DNA of 11,523 nt. It comes from Nitrospirota bacterium (GTDB lineage Bacteria; Nitrospirota; Nitrospiria; Nitrospirales; Nitrospiraceae). The DNA is taken from NCBI GenBank assembly GCA_016235225.1, contig JACRLS010000070.1, positions 1-11,523 on the forward strand. Reading direction: 5' to 3'. Of this stretch, positions 1 through 6,411 are shown piece after piece. Numbering within the stretch: position 1 is the stretch's first letter; each line of letters starts with the position of its first letter. The position numbers and the translations under genes are program-made. The notes under the pieces are model-generated. The model saw only the letters and a list, made by a program, of their open reading frames with translations, was not told where the DNA came from and ran no database searches.

Positions 1-1
1 C

Positions 2-502
2 ATTGGCGAGGAATCGCATCAGGTCACGGGCCTCAGTTGGATGGATCACGAGTTTGGGTCGGGCGAACTAGGAGCGGGATTGGTCGGATGGGACTGGTTC
101 AGCGTCCAGTTGAAGAATCGGACCGACGTGATGGTCTACCAGCTCCGCCGTGAGGATGGTCACCCCGATGCCGCATCGAGCGGCACCCTCATCTTAGGGC
201 ACGGGCCTGGTGTTCCGCTCGCCGCCGGCGACGTGCAGATCTCGGTCATCGACTACTGGGAGAGCCCTTCCTCCCATGCCCGCTATCCGAGCGGCTGGGA
301 GATGACCATTCCCTCCGCCGATCTGGTGCTCACACTGCAACCGCTCCTGCGAGAACAAGAGTTGATCACCACCCGCAGCACGCAGGTCACGTATTGGGAA
401 GGGGCCGTCGCCGTGACCGGCCGGATGCACGGACACCTTGTCGAAGGACAGGGTTACGTGGAACTCACCGGCTACGCCCACCCCCTCACCCCAGGTCGCT
501 AG
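2..502 (+). CDS. Lipocalin-like CrtC/AttH family protein, 3' part (5' end outside window)
   Basis: The open frame continues upstream of the first ATG (position 41) to the window edge. The residues before that Met (ending in VTGLSW) belong to the same conserved block, so the ATG at 41 is internal and the gene is cut by the edge. The visible 166 residues carry WMDHEFGS, a GWDWFSVQL strand, YQLRREDG, SSGTLI, ARYPSGWEM, YWEGAVAVTG and a terminal GYVELTGYA. From memory these are hallmarks of the C-terminal lipocalin half of the family that includes carotenoid 1,2-hydratase (CrtC) and AttH, also called predicted secreted hydrolases. Members in non-carotenoid contexts are usually exported and often sit next to FtsX-type ABC permeases, which would lie upstream of this window. 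The substrate is unknown. The stop is TAG, and the next gene follows after about 100 bp on the same strand. Family confidence is good; enzymatic role is not established. Confidence 0.85.
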   Translation: MGEESHQVTGLSWMDHEFGSGELGAGLVGWDWFSVQLKNRTDVMVYQLRREDGHPDAASSGTLILGHGPGVPLAAGDVQISVIDYWESPSSHARYPSGWEMTIPSADLVLTLQPLLREQELITTRSTQVTYWEGAVAVTGRMHGHLVEGQGYVELTGYAHPLTPGR

Positions 503-605
503 CCGTCCGGCTCGCGGGTGCACGACCCTTCACGAGTACGGCGGAAAGGTGCTATATCTGCCACTGACCTCCCCCATGCAACCTTGTCGCCGATCGCAGT
601 TCCAG

Positions 606-1661
606 ATGAACCCTCGCGCCCTACTCTTCTCTCGATGGTGCGCCGGCGGTTTCATGGGGTTCCTCCTGATCCTCACCGCATGCGGCAAGTCGAGCGACAC
701 CATCGTGTCCATCGCCGTCCATCCCACCAATCCACGGATCGTCTACGTGGCGACGAATGAATCCGTCTACAAGACCCGCGATGGCGGCGGCACTTGGGAG
801 CGGATGGCGACCAACCTAAGTACATACCGTGTCCTGAGCCTGGCCGTGGACCCGCGTCATCCCGCGACAATCTATGCCGGCACGATGTTCGACGCGGTCT
901 ATAAGAGCCCCGATGGAGGGCAGCGGTGGATCGCGCACAATGCGGGCTTAAAAGAACATGTTTCCGTGGTCAACCAGTTTGTGTTCGATCCGCGCGACAC
1001 CGAATCGATCTACACCGCCACGACGGTGGGCGTCTTTCACAGCACGGACGGCGGCCGATTGTGGAACGAACGCATGGCGGGCATGAAAGAGGTCCACATC
1101 GTGGTCACGGTCACCCTTGATCCCGACAATCCCCACATCCTGTATGCCGGGACGACGGGCGGTGCCTATCGGAGCGAGGACGGCGCGAATACCTGGAAGA
1201 AAATCAATGACGGGCTGATTCCCGCGGAGATCCTGGACGCTTCCTTGGCCTTGGGCGTGAACATGATCGTAATCGACCCGCGGGCCACCAACACCATCTA
1301 CGCCGCGACGACGAAAGGCCTCTTCAAAACCCTCAACCGGGGCGAGTCATGGGCACGCATCGGGCAGACGCTGGGCGATCAGTATGTGAGCAGCCTGGTC
1401 GTCGATCCGTCTCGCAGCGGCGTCGTCTATGTCGGCGGTCGAGCCGGCGTCTTCAAGAGTGCGGACGGCGGGGCAAGTTGGTCGGCAGCCAATGCCGGCC
1501 TGGAAACGCTGAATATCCGCACGATCGCCATGAGTCCACTCGATCCCGATACGCTCTATGCAGGGACCAACGGCAGTGGGCTCTATCGCAGCACCGATGG
1601 AGCGACGACGTGGACCCGTGTGCCCCTGACACTCGCACCGGCAGAGGGGCGGGCCCATTAG
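606..1661 (+). CDS. Seven-bladed Asp-box beta-propeller lipoprotein (YCF48/BNR-like)
   Basis: The frame is open from 438, but ATG 606 gives a clean lipoprotein signal: a positively charged start, a hydrophobic stretch, and lipobox LTAC with Cys26 followed by GKSSD. ATG 576 would add ten residues and remains possible; neither has a strong Shine-Dalgarno sequence. The mature protein is seven tandem repeats of about 42-50 residues. Each follows the pattern 'DP..P..(I/L)YAGT..G(V/L)(Y/F)(K/R)S.DGG.(T/S)W', an Asp-box at the turn between strands. Seven repeats match one closed seven-bladed propeller as in YCF48/HCF136 and sialidase-like proteins. Blade 5 has a decayed box (TLNRGESW), and blade 4 is followed by a longer insert before blade 5. 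Such proteins usually act as binding or assembly scaffolds; no catalytic residues are evident. The protein is probably lipid-anchored in the envelope. The histidine phosphatase gene begins 7 bp after the stop. Confidence 0.85.
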   Translation: MNPRALLFSRWCAGGFMGFLLILTACGKSSDTIVSIAVHPTNPRIVYVATNESVYKTRDGGGTWERMATNLSTYRVLSLAVDPRHPATIYAGTMFDAVYKSPDGGQRWIAHNAGLKEHVSVVNQFVFDPRDTESIYTATTVGVFHSTDGGRLWNERMAGMKEVHIVVTVTLDPDNPHILYAGTTGGAYRSEDGANTWKKINDGLIPAEILDASLALGVNMIVIDPRATNTIYAATTKGLFKTLNRGESWARIGQTLGDQYVSSLVVDPSRSGVVYVGGRAGVFKSADGGASWSAANAGLETLNIRTIAMSPLDPDTLYAGTNGSGLYRSTDGATTWTRVPLTLAPAEGRAH

Positions 1662-1668
1662 GCTGACC

Positions 1669-2346
1669 ATGTCAATGATCGTCCTGATTCGCCACGGAGA
1701 AACCGATTGGAATCGCTCCGGACAGATCATGGGCGCGAGCCCTGTGCCCCTCAATGCACGGGGCGAATCACAGGCGGAACGCTTGGCCCGGTTTCTCGCC
1801 AGATGGGCCTCACCGGCCAGCCCTGATCCCTCCGCTTCGCCGGCAGGGCCGCCTCTCCCTCGCCTGACGGGTGACTCGTGCCGGCTCATCTCAAGCCCGG
1901 TCTGCCGAGCCATGCAAACTGCGACGATTCTCGGACGTGCCCTGAATCTCACCGTTCAGCCCGACGCGGGGCTGAGTGAAATCGGGGTCGGAAAATGGGA
2001 AGGCCGTTTCTGGAACGATCTGGGTGAAGATTCGGCCCGACGACGATACTACTCACATCCCAGCGACGCACGGCCGCCCGGAGGGGAAACCTTCCAGGAG
2101 GTGCAAGCCAGAGCCGTCGCAGTCATCGATCGGACCATGCGCGGTCAGATGCAGGGCATCTTCTTGTGTGTGTCCCATGCCGACGTGATTCGCTCGATCA
2201 TGGCCCATCTTCTGGGCCTCCTCCCGCACCACACGCGTGAGATGCGGATTGACCATACGTCGCTCACCGGCATCTCTCTTGAACCAGGCCCCTCCGCGCT
2301 GCTCTTTCTAAACTACGTCGCGCCCGACATCCATCCCACGCCGTAG
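1669..2346 (+). CDS. Histidine phosphatase family protein (phosphoglycerate-mutase-like)
   Basis: This 225-residue protein begins with LIRHGETDWN, the RHG signature holding the nucleophilic His9 with Arg8. Further family residues follow: SSPVCRAMQTA (Arg80), LSEIGVGKWEG (Glu104, the probable general acid/base) and VSHADVIR (His170). The whole catalytic set is therefore present. Members remove phosphate from small molecules such as alpha-ribazole phosphate or sugar phosphates, and the specificity cannot be read here. An insert of about 22 residues rich in Pro, Ser and Ala (about 47-68) separates the first helix from the CRLISSP strand. It is longer than in typical family members and probably forms a surface loop. 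The ATG at 1669 lies 7 bp after the propeller stop, so co-transcription is likely; a second ATG at 1675 is equally possible. It is presumably cytoplasmic, as no signal peptide is seen. Confidence 0.88.
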   Translation: MSMIVLIRHGETDWNRSGQIMGASPVPLNARGESQAERLARFLARWASPASPDPSASPAGPPLPRLTGDSCRLISSPVCRAMQTATILGRALNLTVQPDAGLSEIGVGKWEGRFWNDLGEDSARRRYYSHPSDARPPGGETFQEVQARAVAVIDRTMRGQMQGIFLCVSHADVIRSIMAHLLGLLPHHTREMRIDHTSLTGISLEPGPSALLFLNYVAPDIHPTP

Positions 2347-2603
2347 CCTGTCTCCACTCCCCCCCATGAGAAAGAAGCCGGCCTCATTCCCGAGAGGCCT
2401 CAGGCCATGAGGCCCCAGGCTGAACCACGAAGAACATAAACCTGCCAGTCTCTAGGGGGGCCTGTAAGCATGCCCAAAGGACCGGGGGTCCATAACAATT
2501 CGATTGGAGTCCGATCAAGGCTTTCCTCGCACCTGCATGCGAGTTTTGAGCATGTCCAAGTACTAGCTGTGAATGATACATACCGGTTCTATTACCTTAT
2601 CTA
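2347..2603 (+). other. Gene-free region with a series of stem-loops
   Basis: No convincing coding frame exists here on either strand. The plus strand shows several inverted repeats in a row. GGCCTC (2380-2385) can pair with GAGGCC (2394-2399). The overlapping GGCCTCA (2396-2402) can pair instead with TGAGGCC (2408-2414), so these two hairpins exclude each other. Then come GGACC/GGTCC (2479-2491), GATTGG/CCGATC with one G-T pair (2502-2516), and CTCGCA/TGCGAG (2526-2543) followed by TTTT. The stretch may be the 3' untranslated end of the phosphatase message, a structured small RNA, or simply GC-rich repeats. Confidence 0.4.
2526..2547 (+). terminator. Candidate intrinsic terminator
   Basis: A perfect 6-bp stem, CTCGCA (2526-2531) and TGCGAG (2538-2543), has a 6-nt loop and is followed immediately by TTTT (2544-2547). 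It lies between the histidine phosphatase gene and the promoter of the HARE-HTH gene, where a terminator would be expected. The short T-run makes it a weak to moderate candidate. Confidence 0.45.
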
Positions 2604-2632
2604 TTGACAAGAGTTACAATAGATGCTATTAA
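2604..2632 (+). promoter_or_regulatory. Strong candidate sigma-70 promoter with extended -10
   Basis: A perfect -35 hexamer TTGACA (2604-2609) is followed by exactly 17 bp and a -10 element TATTAA (2627-2632). The bases TGC directly before the -10 make it an extended -10. Transcription would start near 2639, giving a leader of about 50 nt before the GTG start of the HARE-HTH gene. It is the best sigma-70-like match I found in the window. Confidence 0.7.
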
Positions 2633-2688
2633 GCAAGTGTGCTTGAGTGCTTTGAAATTGAATTCTTGGCCCAAGCTCGGGGTTCAAT

Positions 2689-3198
2689 GTGGAAGAGCTG
2701 AGGGATATTGTCGTCGGGCTCGAGCAGCGGATCAGCGTCTACAAAGGGCGCCTCCAGGACCTCGAGAAGAAGCGTGGTCGTCTCGACGACGAGATCGCGA
2801 CCATCAAGAAGTATCTGGAACTCGCCGAAACTCTTCACCGCGTCGAAGCTGATAAAGCCAAGCTCGCCACTCTGTCTGCGCAGACGGTCACGGACGAGAA
2901 GGGCACACGCCCGCAACAGATGGCCGATGTCCCTGACCAGTCCCGCGAAATCCTCCTGGGTCGGTCGAAATTCGTCGGGATGAGCGTCCCGGAAGCGGCT
3001 TGCGTCATTCTCCGCGATGCTCGACGCTCCATGCACGCCAAAGAAATTCTTCAGCGCCTCCTCGAGGGAGGGATCAGGATCAAGGGGAAGACACCGTTGA
3101 CCTCTGTGGCGACCTCGTTAAAACGGGATCCCCGCTTTAAGAAGGTCGGCCCGAACACGTTCGAGACGCAGGACGTGAAACTCATCGAAGCCGTGTAA
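2689..3198 (+). CDS. Coiled-coil and HARE-HTH domain DNA-binding protein
   Basis: The frame has an in-frame TGA at 2659-2661, and GTG 2689 is the only usual start codon after it. GGGG at 2679-2682 is a weak ribosome site. The 169-residue product has two parts. Residues about 1-62 are charged and heptad-like, rich in Glu, Lys, Arg and Leu, consistent with a coiled coil that would make it a dimer or oligomer. After a polar linker, residues about 97-160 match the HARE-HTH winged-helix pattern: SVPEAACVILRDA, then MHAKEILQRLLEGGI, then GKTPLTSVATSLKRD and a final RFKKVGPNTFE wing. HARE-HTH (HB1, ASXL, restriction endonuclease HTH) occurs in the RNA polymerase delta subunit RpoE, in restriction enzymes and in eukaryotic ASXL proteins, and is thought to bind DNA or sense its modification. 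A nucleoid-associated or regulatory role is my inference. It is followed by a lysine-rich micro-ORF and a strong hairpin. Confidence 0.75.
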   Translation: MEELRDIVVGLEQRISVYKGRLQDLEKKRGRLDDEIATIKKYLELAETLHRVEADKAKLATLSAQTVTDEKGTRPQQMADVPDQSREILLGRSKFVGMSVPEAACVILRDARRSMHAKEILQRLLEGGIRIKGKTPLTSVATSLKRDPRFKKVGPNTFETQDVKLIEAV

Positions 3199-3235
3199 GC
3201 GCAGCAACCTCGAAATCTGGAAGGGGGTGAGAGTC

Positions 3236-3274
3236 TTGGCCACCAAGAAAGCTGCAAAGAAGAAAAAGAAGTAA
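3236..3274 (+). CDS. 12-residue lysine-rich micro-ORF (candidate)
   Basis: A TTG at 3236 opens the reading MATKKAAKKKKK and stops at TAA 3272-3274. GGGGGTGA (3223-3230) lies 5 nt before it and differs in one position from the ideal anti-16S complement GGAGGTGA. An alternative in-frame GTG at 3227 would add three residues but overlaps that ribosome site. Seven of the twelve residues are Lys, resembling the tails of bacterial histone-H1-like proteins. It lies 37 bp after the HARE-HTH gene and directly before a 13-bp hairpin, so it is probably on the same transcript. It could be a genuine tiny basic peptide, the relic of a longer basic tail, or chance. Translation is not proven. Confidence 0.45.
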   Translation: MATKKAAKKKKK

Positions 3275-3291
3275 GTCCCGCCAGCGACACA

Positions 3292-3321
3292 CGCCGGGGG
3301 TGGGGCTACTCATCCCCGGCG
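3292..3321 (+). terminator. Strong hairpin, probable transcript end
   Basis: The arms 3292-3304 and 3309-3321 form a continuous 13-bp stem (11 Watson-Crick and 2 G-U pairs) closed by the tetraloop GCTA. It sits 17 bp after the micro-ORF stop. No T-run follows, so it may stabilise the 3' end or act as a non-canonical terminator. The opposite strand would form a similar structure, so it might also serve the convergent lpxC remnant. Confidence 0.55.
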
Positions 3322-3465
3322 CGCTGGTATCGTCCCTGCCTTCAATTCCACCACAGACAGACGCCCTCATCTCTCCAGAGACTGCGGAGCTACGTTCGGG
3401 CAGCGCTTAATATAGTTGTAGCGGTGTCTCTGCGGTCGGAGTCGAAGGCTGATGAAAAATGCGGG

Positions 3466-4318
3466 CTAGAAGCCGGCGGCGGTCTGGACAGAGACTTGAG
3501 CGGGGTCGGAATAGGCCTTCCCGTGGCCGGAGGGATAGGCGGCGAGCGTACGCTCGTCGGCGGTGAGCAGAACCCAGCTGTCGGTTTCAGCCAAGATGCG
3601 CTCGACGAGCTTCGCATGCATGGCATGGCCCGATCGTTCCGCCACGATATGCCCGATCACCGGGACCCCCAAAAGCGAAAAATCCCCGATCAGATCAAGA
3701 ATCTTGTGGCGGACGCACTCGTCTTGATACCGGAGCCCTGAGGGGTTGAGGACCTCGCGATCGGAAAGCACAATCGTATTATAAGGCGTCGGTCGACCAG
3801 TCAAAGTCATAGGTCTGCTGCTGAATCAGGGGATGATTGTACTCGATGGAGTAGGTCACCTTCGTGCAGACCGATGGCTTAATCACGACCCGCTTGTTTC
3901 CGTCGATCACCTCAAGAGGCTTCACAATCTTCAAGTAAGGTTGGCGACGTTCCTGTTGGACCGCACCGGCTGATCTCAGCAGTTGGACAAATGGGCCCGC
4001 GCTGCCGTCCATCACAGGGATTTCGTCACCCGTGACTTCGAGAATGGCATTATCAATTTCGCATCCCGCCAGCGCAGCCAGCACATGCTCTGTGGTTCTC
4101 ACCACGCTGCTCCCGACACCGAGGGCCGTGCAGAGTTCCGAGGGCACGAGATGATTGATCGCCGCGCGGATGGAGACCGGCCCTTGAGCCGAACGAGTCA
4201 GGAAAACAATGCCGGTATCACCAGGAGCTGGACGGATGGTAAGTGAAACGGGACGGCCTGTATGGAGCCCTACCCCTTTGCACGTCACTGATCGTCTTAA
4301 CGTATGCTGAAGTCTCAT
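3466..4318 (-). pseudogene. lpxC: lpxC (UDP-3-O-acyl-GlcNAc deacetylase) with internal deletion and frameshift
   Basis: LpxC is the zinc deacetylase of the committed step of lipid A synthesis. The minus strand encodes an almost complete LpxC in two frames. Part one starts at ATG 4318 (MRLQHTLRRSVTCKGVGLHTG; an in-frame TTG at 4354 is less likely) and includes TEHVLAALAG with zinc ligand His78 and the MDGSAGPF loop. It runs to DFDWSTDAL and stops at TAA 3779-3781. Part two reads in another frame from NTIVLSDREVLNPSGLR through VRHKILDLIGD, with the other zinc ligands, and SGHA, to TAG at 3466. At the junction (about 3775-3790) the segment of about 30-35 residues that normally links these blocks is absent, including the conserved EIAxARTFGF motif. 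The loss is not a multiple of three, so a single-base correction cannot restore the protein. The flanking parts are otherwise well conserved, suggesting a recent event or an assembly error. Confidence 0.85.
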
Positions 4319-4380
4319 AACGGACCGATTCAAACTCCTGAAAGCGATACGCAACCAATGTGCCAGGCAACTTGAAGAGG

Positions 4381-4432
4381 TATATTATTAATAAGCCATT
4401 GAAATATATATACTAATTAATCTTTTACACCA
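4381..4432 (-). promoter_or_regulatory. AT-rich island upstream of lpxC remnant, possible promoter
   Basis: Most bases here are A or T, in sharp contrast to the GC-rich surroundings, with runs such as ATATATATA and TTATTAATAATA. On the minus strand several TATAAT-like hexamers occur, and one arrangement gives TTGGTG, 17 bp, TATATA. It lies about 65-115 bp before the lpxC start. No single promoter can be chosen with confidence. Confidence 0.35.
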
Positions 4433-4698
4433 ACAGCGTCCGTGGCAAAAATACTACACATGTTGTTTTTTCACAGGCCAGACCAGGTGCCTCTTCTCAA
4501 CCCCAGATCTGATGGCCTCTTGTAGCAAATCGGGCGAACCTGCAAAGTCCCTTCTGCCCCAACGGGACGAATTTGGCCGGCCCCCACCGGGAGGGCTGCT
4601 GCATAGGCCAAGGGGAGAGAAAGGAAGGGGGAAAGGGACAACTGCATCAGAGGAGACTCCATCGTGACTTGGCGGAGAGGTCCTGGTATAGGAGCGGA
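4433..4698. other. Intergenic region between lpxC remnant and glnS
   Basis: These 266 bp downstream of glnS hold no gene I can support. A minus-strand frame of 63 codons (4471-4662) begins with a moderately hydrophobic Leu/Ser/Pro/Ala stretch, but it lacks the basic start of a signal peptide and a recognisable domain. T5-T6 runs lie near 4466-4471 on the plus strand and 4447-4451 read on the minus strand, without a convincing stem before them. Confidence 0.4.
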
Positions 4699-6402
4699 CT
4701 AGCGACCAGTTTGTTTGGCCTTCTCGGCCTTGGCCCACGCATCCCGAAGCGAGACCGTGCGATTGAAGACGAGACGGCCGGAGGCGCTGTCCGGATCGAC
4801 ACAGAAGTACCCGATCCGCTCAAACTGGTACCGACTCCCAACCGGGGCCTTTTCGAGGCTTGGCTCCACCCGGCAGGCGGAGAGCCGCTCCAACGAATGC
4901 GGGTTGAGGTTGGCGATGAAGTCCTGCTCGTCCTGCACATGGCTCGCCTCGGACTCCACAAGAAGGGGCTCGTAAAGACGCACCTCGGCGTCGAGGGCCT
5001 GCGCCGCCGACACCCAATGAATGGTGCTCTTCACCTTCCGCGCGGCCTGGGCGCCTCCGCTCCGCGTCTCCGGATCATAGGTGCAGCGCAACTCCTGCAC
5101 TTCGCCGGATTGCGGGTCTTTCACCACATCCACACACTTGATGATGTACGCATATCGCAGGCGAACTTCCCGACCCGGAGCGAGCCGGAAAAACTCCTTC
5201 GGGGGCACTTCCCTGAAATCATCCCGCTCGATATAGACGACGCGGGTGAAGGGCACGCTCCGCGTCCCCGCCGACAGGTCCTCAGGATTGTTGACGGCGT
5301 CCAGCTGTTCCACCTGGCCGGCAGGATAGTTGTCGATGACGACCTTCAATGGCCGCAGCACCGCCATGACCCGGGGGGCGCGCTTATTCAGATCATCGCG
5401 CACGAAATGCTCCAGGAGGGCCGACTCCACCACAGCGTCCCGCTTCGTCACCCCGATGTGGTCGCAAAAGGCCCGAATCGCTTCCGGCGTATAGCCGCGC
5501 CGGCGAAGGCCCTTCAAGGTCGGCAGGCGGGGATCGTCCCATCCGCTGACTTGTTTGCGCTCTACCAGTTCGAGCAGCTTGCGCTTGCTCATGACCGTGT
5601 CGGTCAGATTCAGCCGAGCAAACTCAACCTGCTGGGGACGACTCCCGGCCCCGCACTGCTCGACCACCCAGTCATACAGGGGCCGATGGTCTTCGAACTC
5701 CAGCGTGCAGATGGAATGGGTGATGCCCTCGATCGCATCCGAGAGCGGATGCGCATAATCATAGGTCGGATACATCAGCCATGTGGTCCCCGTTCGATAG
5801 TGGGCAGCCCGCCGGATCCGATAGAGGATCGGATCGCGGAGGTTGATATTCGGCGAAGCCATGTCGATCTTCGCCCTCAGCACATGGCTCCCGTCTTCGA
5901 AACCGCCCGCGCGCATCCGCCGAAACATCTCCAGATTCTCCTGCGTGGAGCGTGTGCGAAAGGGGCTGTTCTTCCCCGGCTCCGTCAGCGTCCCCCGGCA
6001 TTCCCGAATTTCATCCGCCGATGAGCTGTCGACATACGCCTTCCCCTTGGTGATCAGTCGCTCGGCGTAGTCGTAGAGCTGCTCGAAGTAGTCCGACGCG
6101 TAGAACAGACGGTCGGCCCAGTCGAAGCCGAGCCAGCGCACGTCGGCCTGAATGGCCTCCACATACTCAAGACTCTCTGTTGTCGGGTTCGTATCATCGA
6201 ACCGCAAATGGCAGACCCCCCGAAACTCCCGGGCCAGTCCGAAATTCAGGCAGATGGATTTCGCATGGCCGATGTGCAGATAGCCATTGGGTTCTGGGGG
6301 AAACCGGGTCACGACACGGCCGCCATGGCGGCCGCTCTCGAGATCCGCCACGACGATGTCGCGGATGAAGTTCCCGGCTTGCGAGGAGGACGGCGTGGTC
6401 AT
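4699..6402 (-). CDS. glnS: Glutaminyl-tRNA synthetase (GlnRS)
   Basis: This 567-residue protein charges tRNA-Gln with glutamine in the cytoplasm. It is a class I synthetase with the Rossmann signature PPEPNGYLHIGH (residues 35-46) and the KMSKR-type loop VMSKR (270-274). Other GlnRS blocks are present: RFDDTNP (67-73), the THSICTLEFEDHRPLYDWV segment (228-246) and an intact C-terminal anticodon-binding beta-barrel region up to VSLRDAWAKA. E. coli GlnRS has 554 residues, so the length is normal. EFEDHR and CGAGSRPQQVEFARLNL separate GlnRS from bacterial GluRS. ATG 6402 lies 9 bp after the stop of the M48 peptidase gene, so the two are probably one transcript, and a weak GGAAG overlaps that upstream stop. 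Many bacteria lack GlnRS and instead amidate Glu-tRNA-Gln with GatCAB. Confidence 0.97.
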   Translation of the reverse strand: MTTPSSSQAGNFIRDIVVADLESGRHGGRVVTRFPPEPNGYLHIGHAKSICLNFGLAREFRGVCHLRFDDTNPTTESLEYVEAIQADVRWLGFDWADRLFYASDYFEQLYDYAERLITKGKAYVDSSSADEIRECRGTLTEPGKNSPFRTRSTQENLEMFRRMRAGGFEDGSHVLRAKIDMASPNINLRDPILYRIRRAAHYRTGTTWLMYPTYDYAHPLSDAIEGITHSICTLEFEDHRPLYDWVVEQCGAGSRPQQVEFARLNLTDTVMSKRKLLELVERKQVSGWDDPRLPTLKGLRRRGYTPEAIRAFCDHIGVTKRDAVVESALLEHFVRDDLNKRAPRVMAVLRPLKVVIDNYPAGQVEQLDAVNNPEDLSAGTRSVPFTRVVYIERDDFREVPPKEFFRLAPGREVRLRYAYIIKCVDVVKDPQSGEVQELRCTYDPETRSGGAQAARKVKSTIHWVSAAQALDAEVRLYEPLLVESEASHVQDEQDFIANLNPHSLERLSACRVEPSLEKAPVGSRYQFERIGYFCVDPDSASGRLVFNRTVSLRDAWAKAEKAKQTGR

Positions 6403-6411
6403 TGAGTCGTG

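Noticed and set aside
438..605. Longer start for the propeller lipoprotein at 438
   Set aside because: It would overlap the upstream gene by 65 bp and bury the lipoprotein signal 56 residues inside the protein.
2604..2852. 82-codon frame starting at TTG 2604
   Set aside because: It starts on the predicted -35 hexamer and overlaps the HARE-HTH gene out of frame, with an Arg-rich tail typical of a shadow frame.
3466..3810. C-terminal lpxC part as a separate functional gene starting at ATG 3810
   Set aside because: The first ten codons are an out-of-frame reading of the upstream LpxC sequence, and the part lacks the first zinc ligand and half of the fold.
4471..4662. 63-codon minus-strand frame with a hydrophobic start, considered as a small secreted protein
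   Set aside because: There is no basic N-region, ribosome site or recognisable family, and an overlapping alternative frame is just as long.
4573..6024. 483-codon plus-strand frame opposite glnS
   Set aside because: It is the antisense shadow of a clearly real GlnRS in GC-rich DNA; the product is Pro/Arg/His-rich and has no domain.
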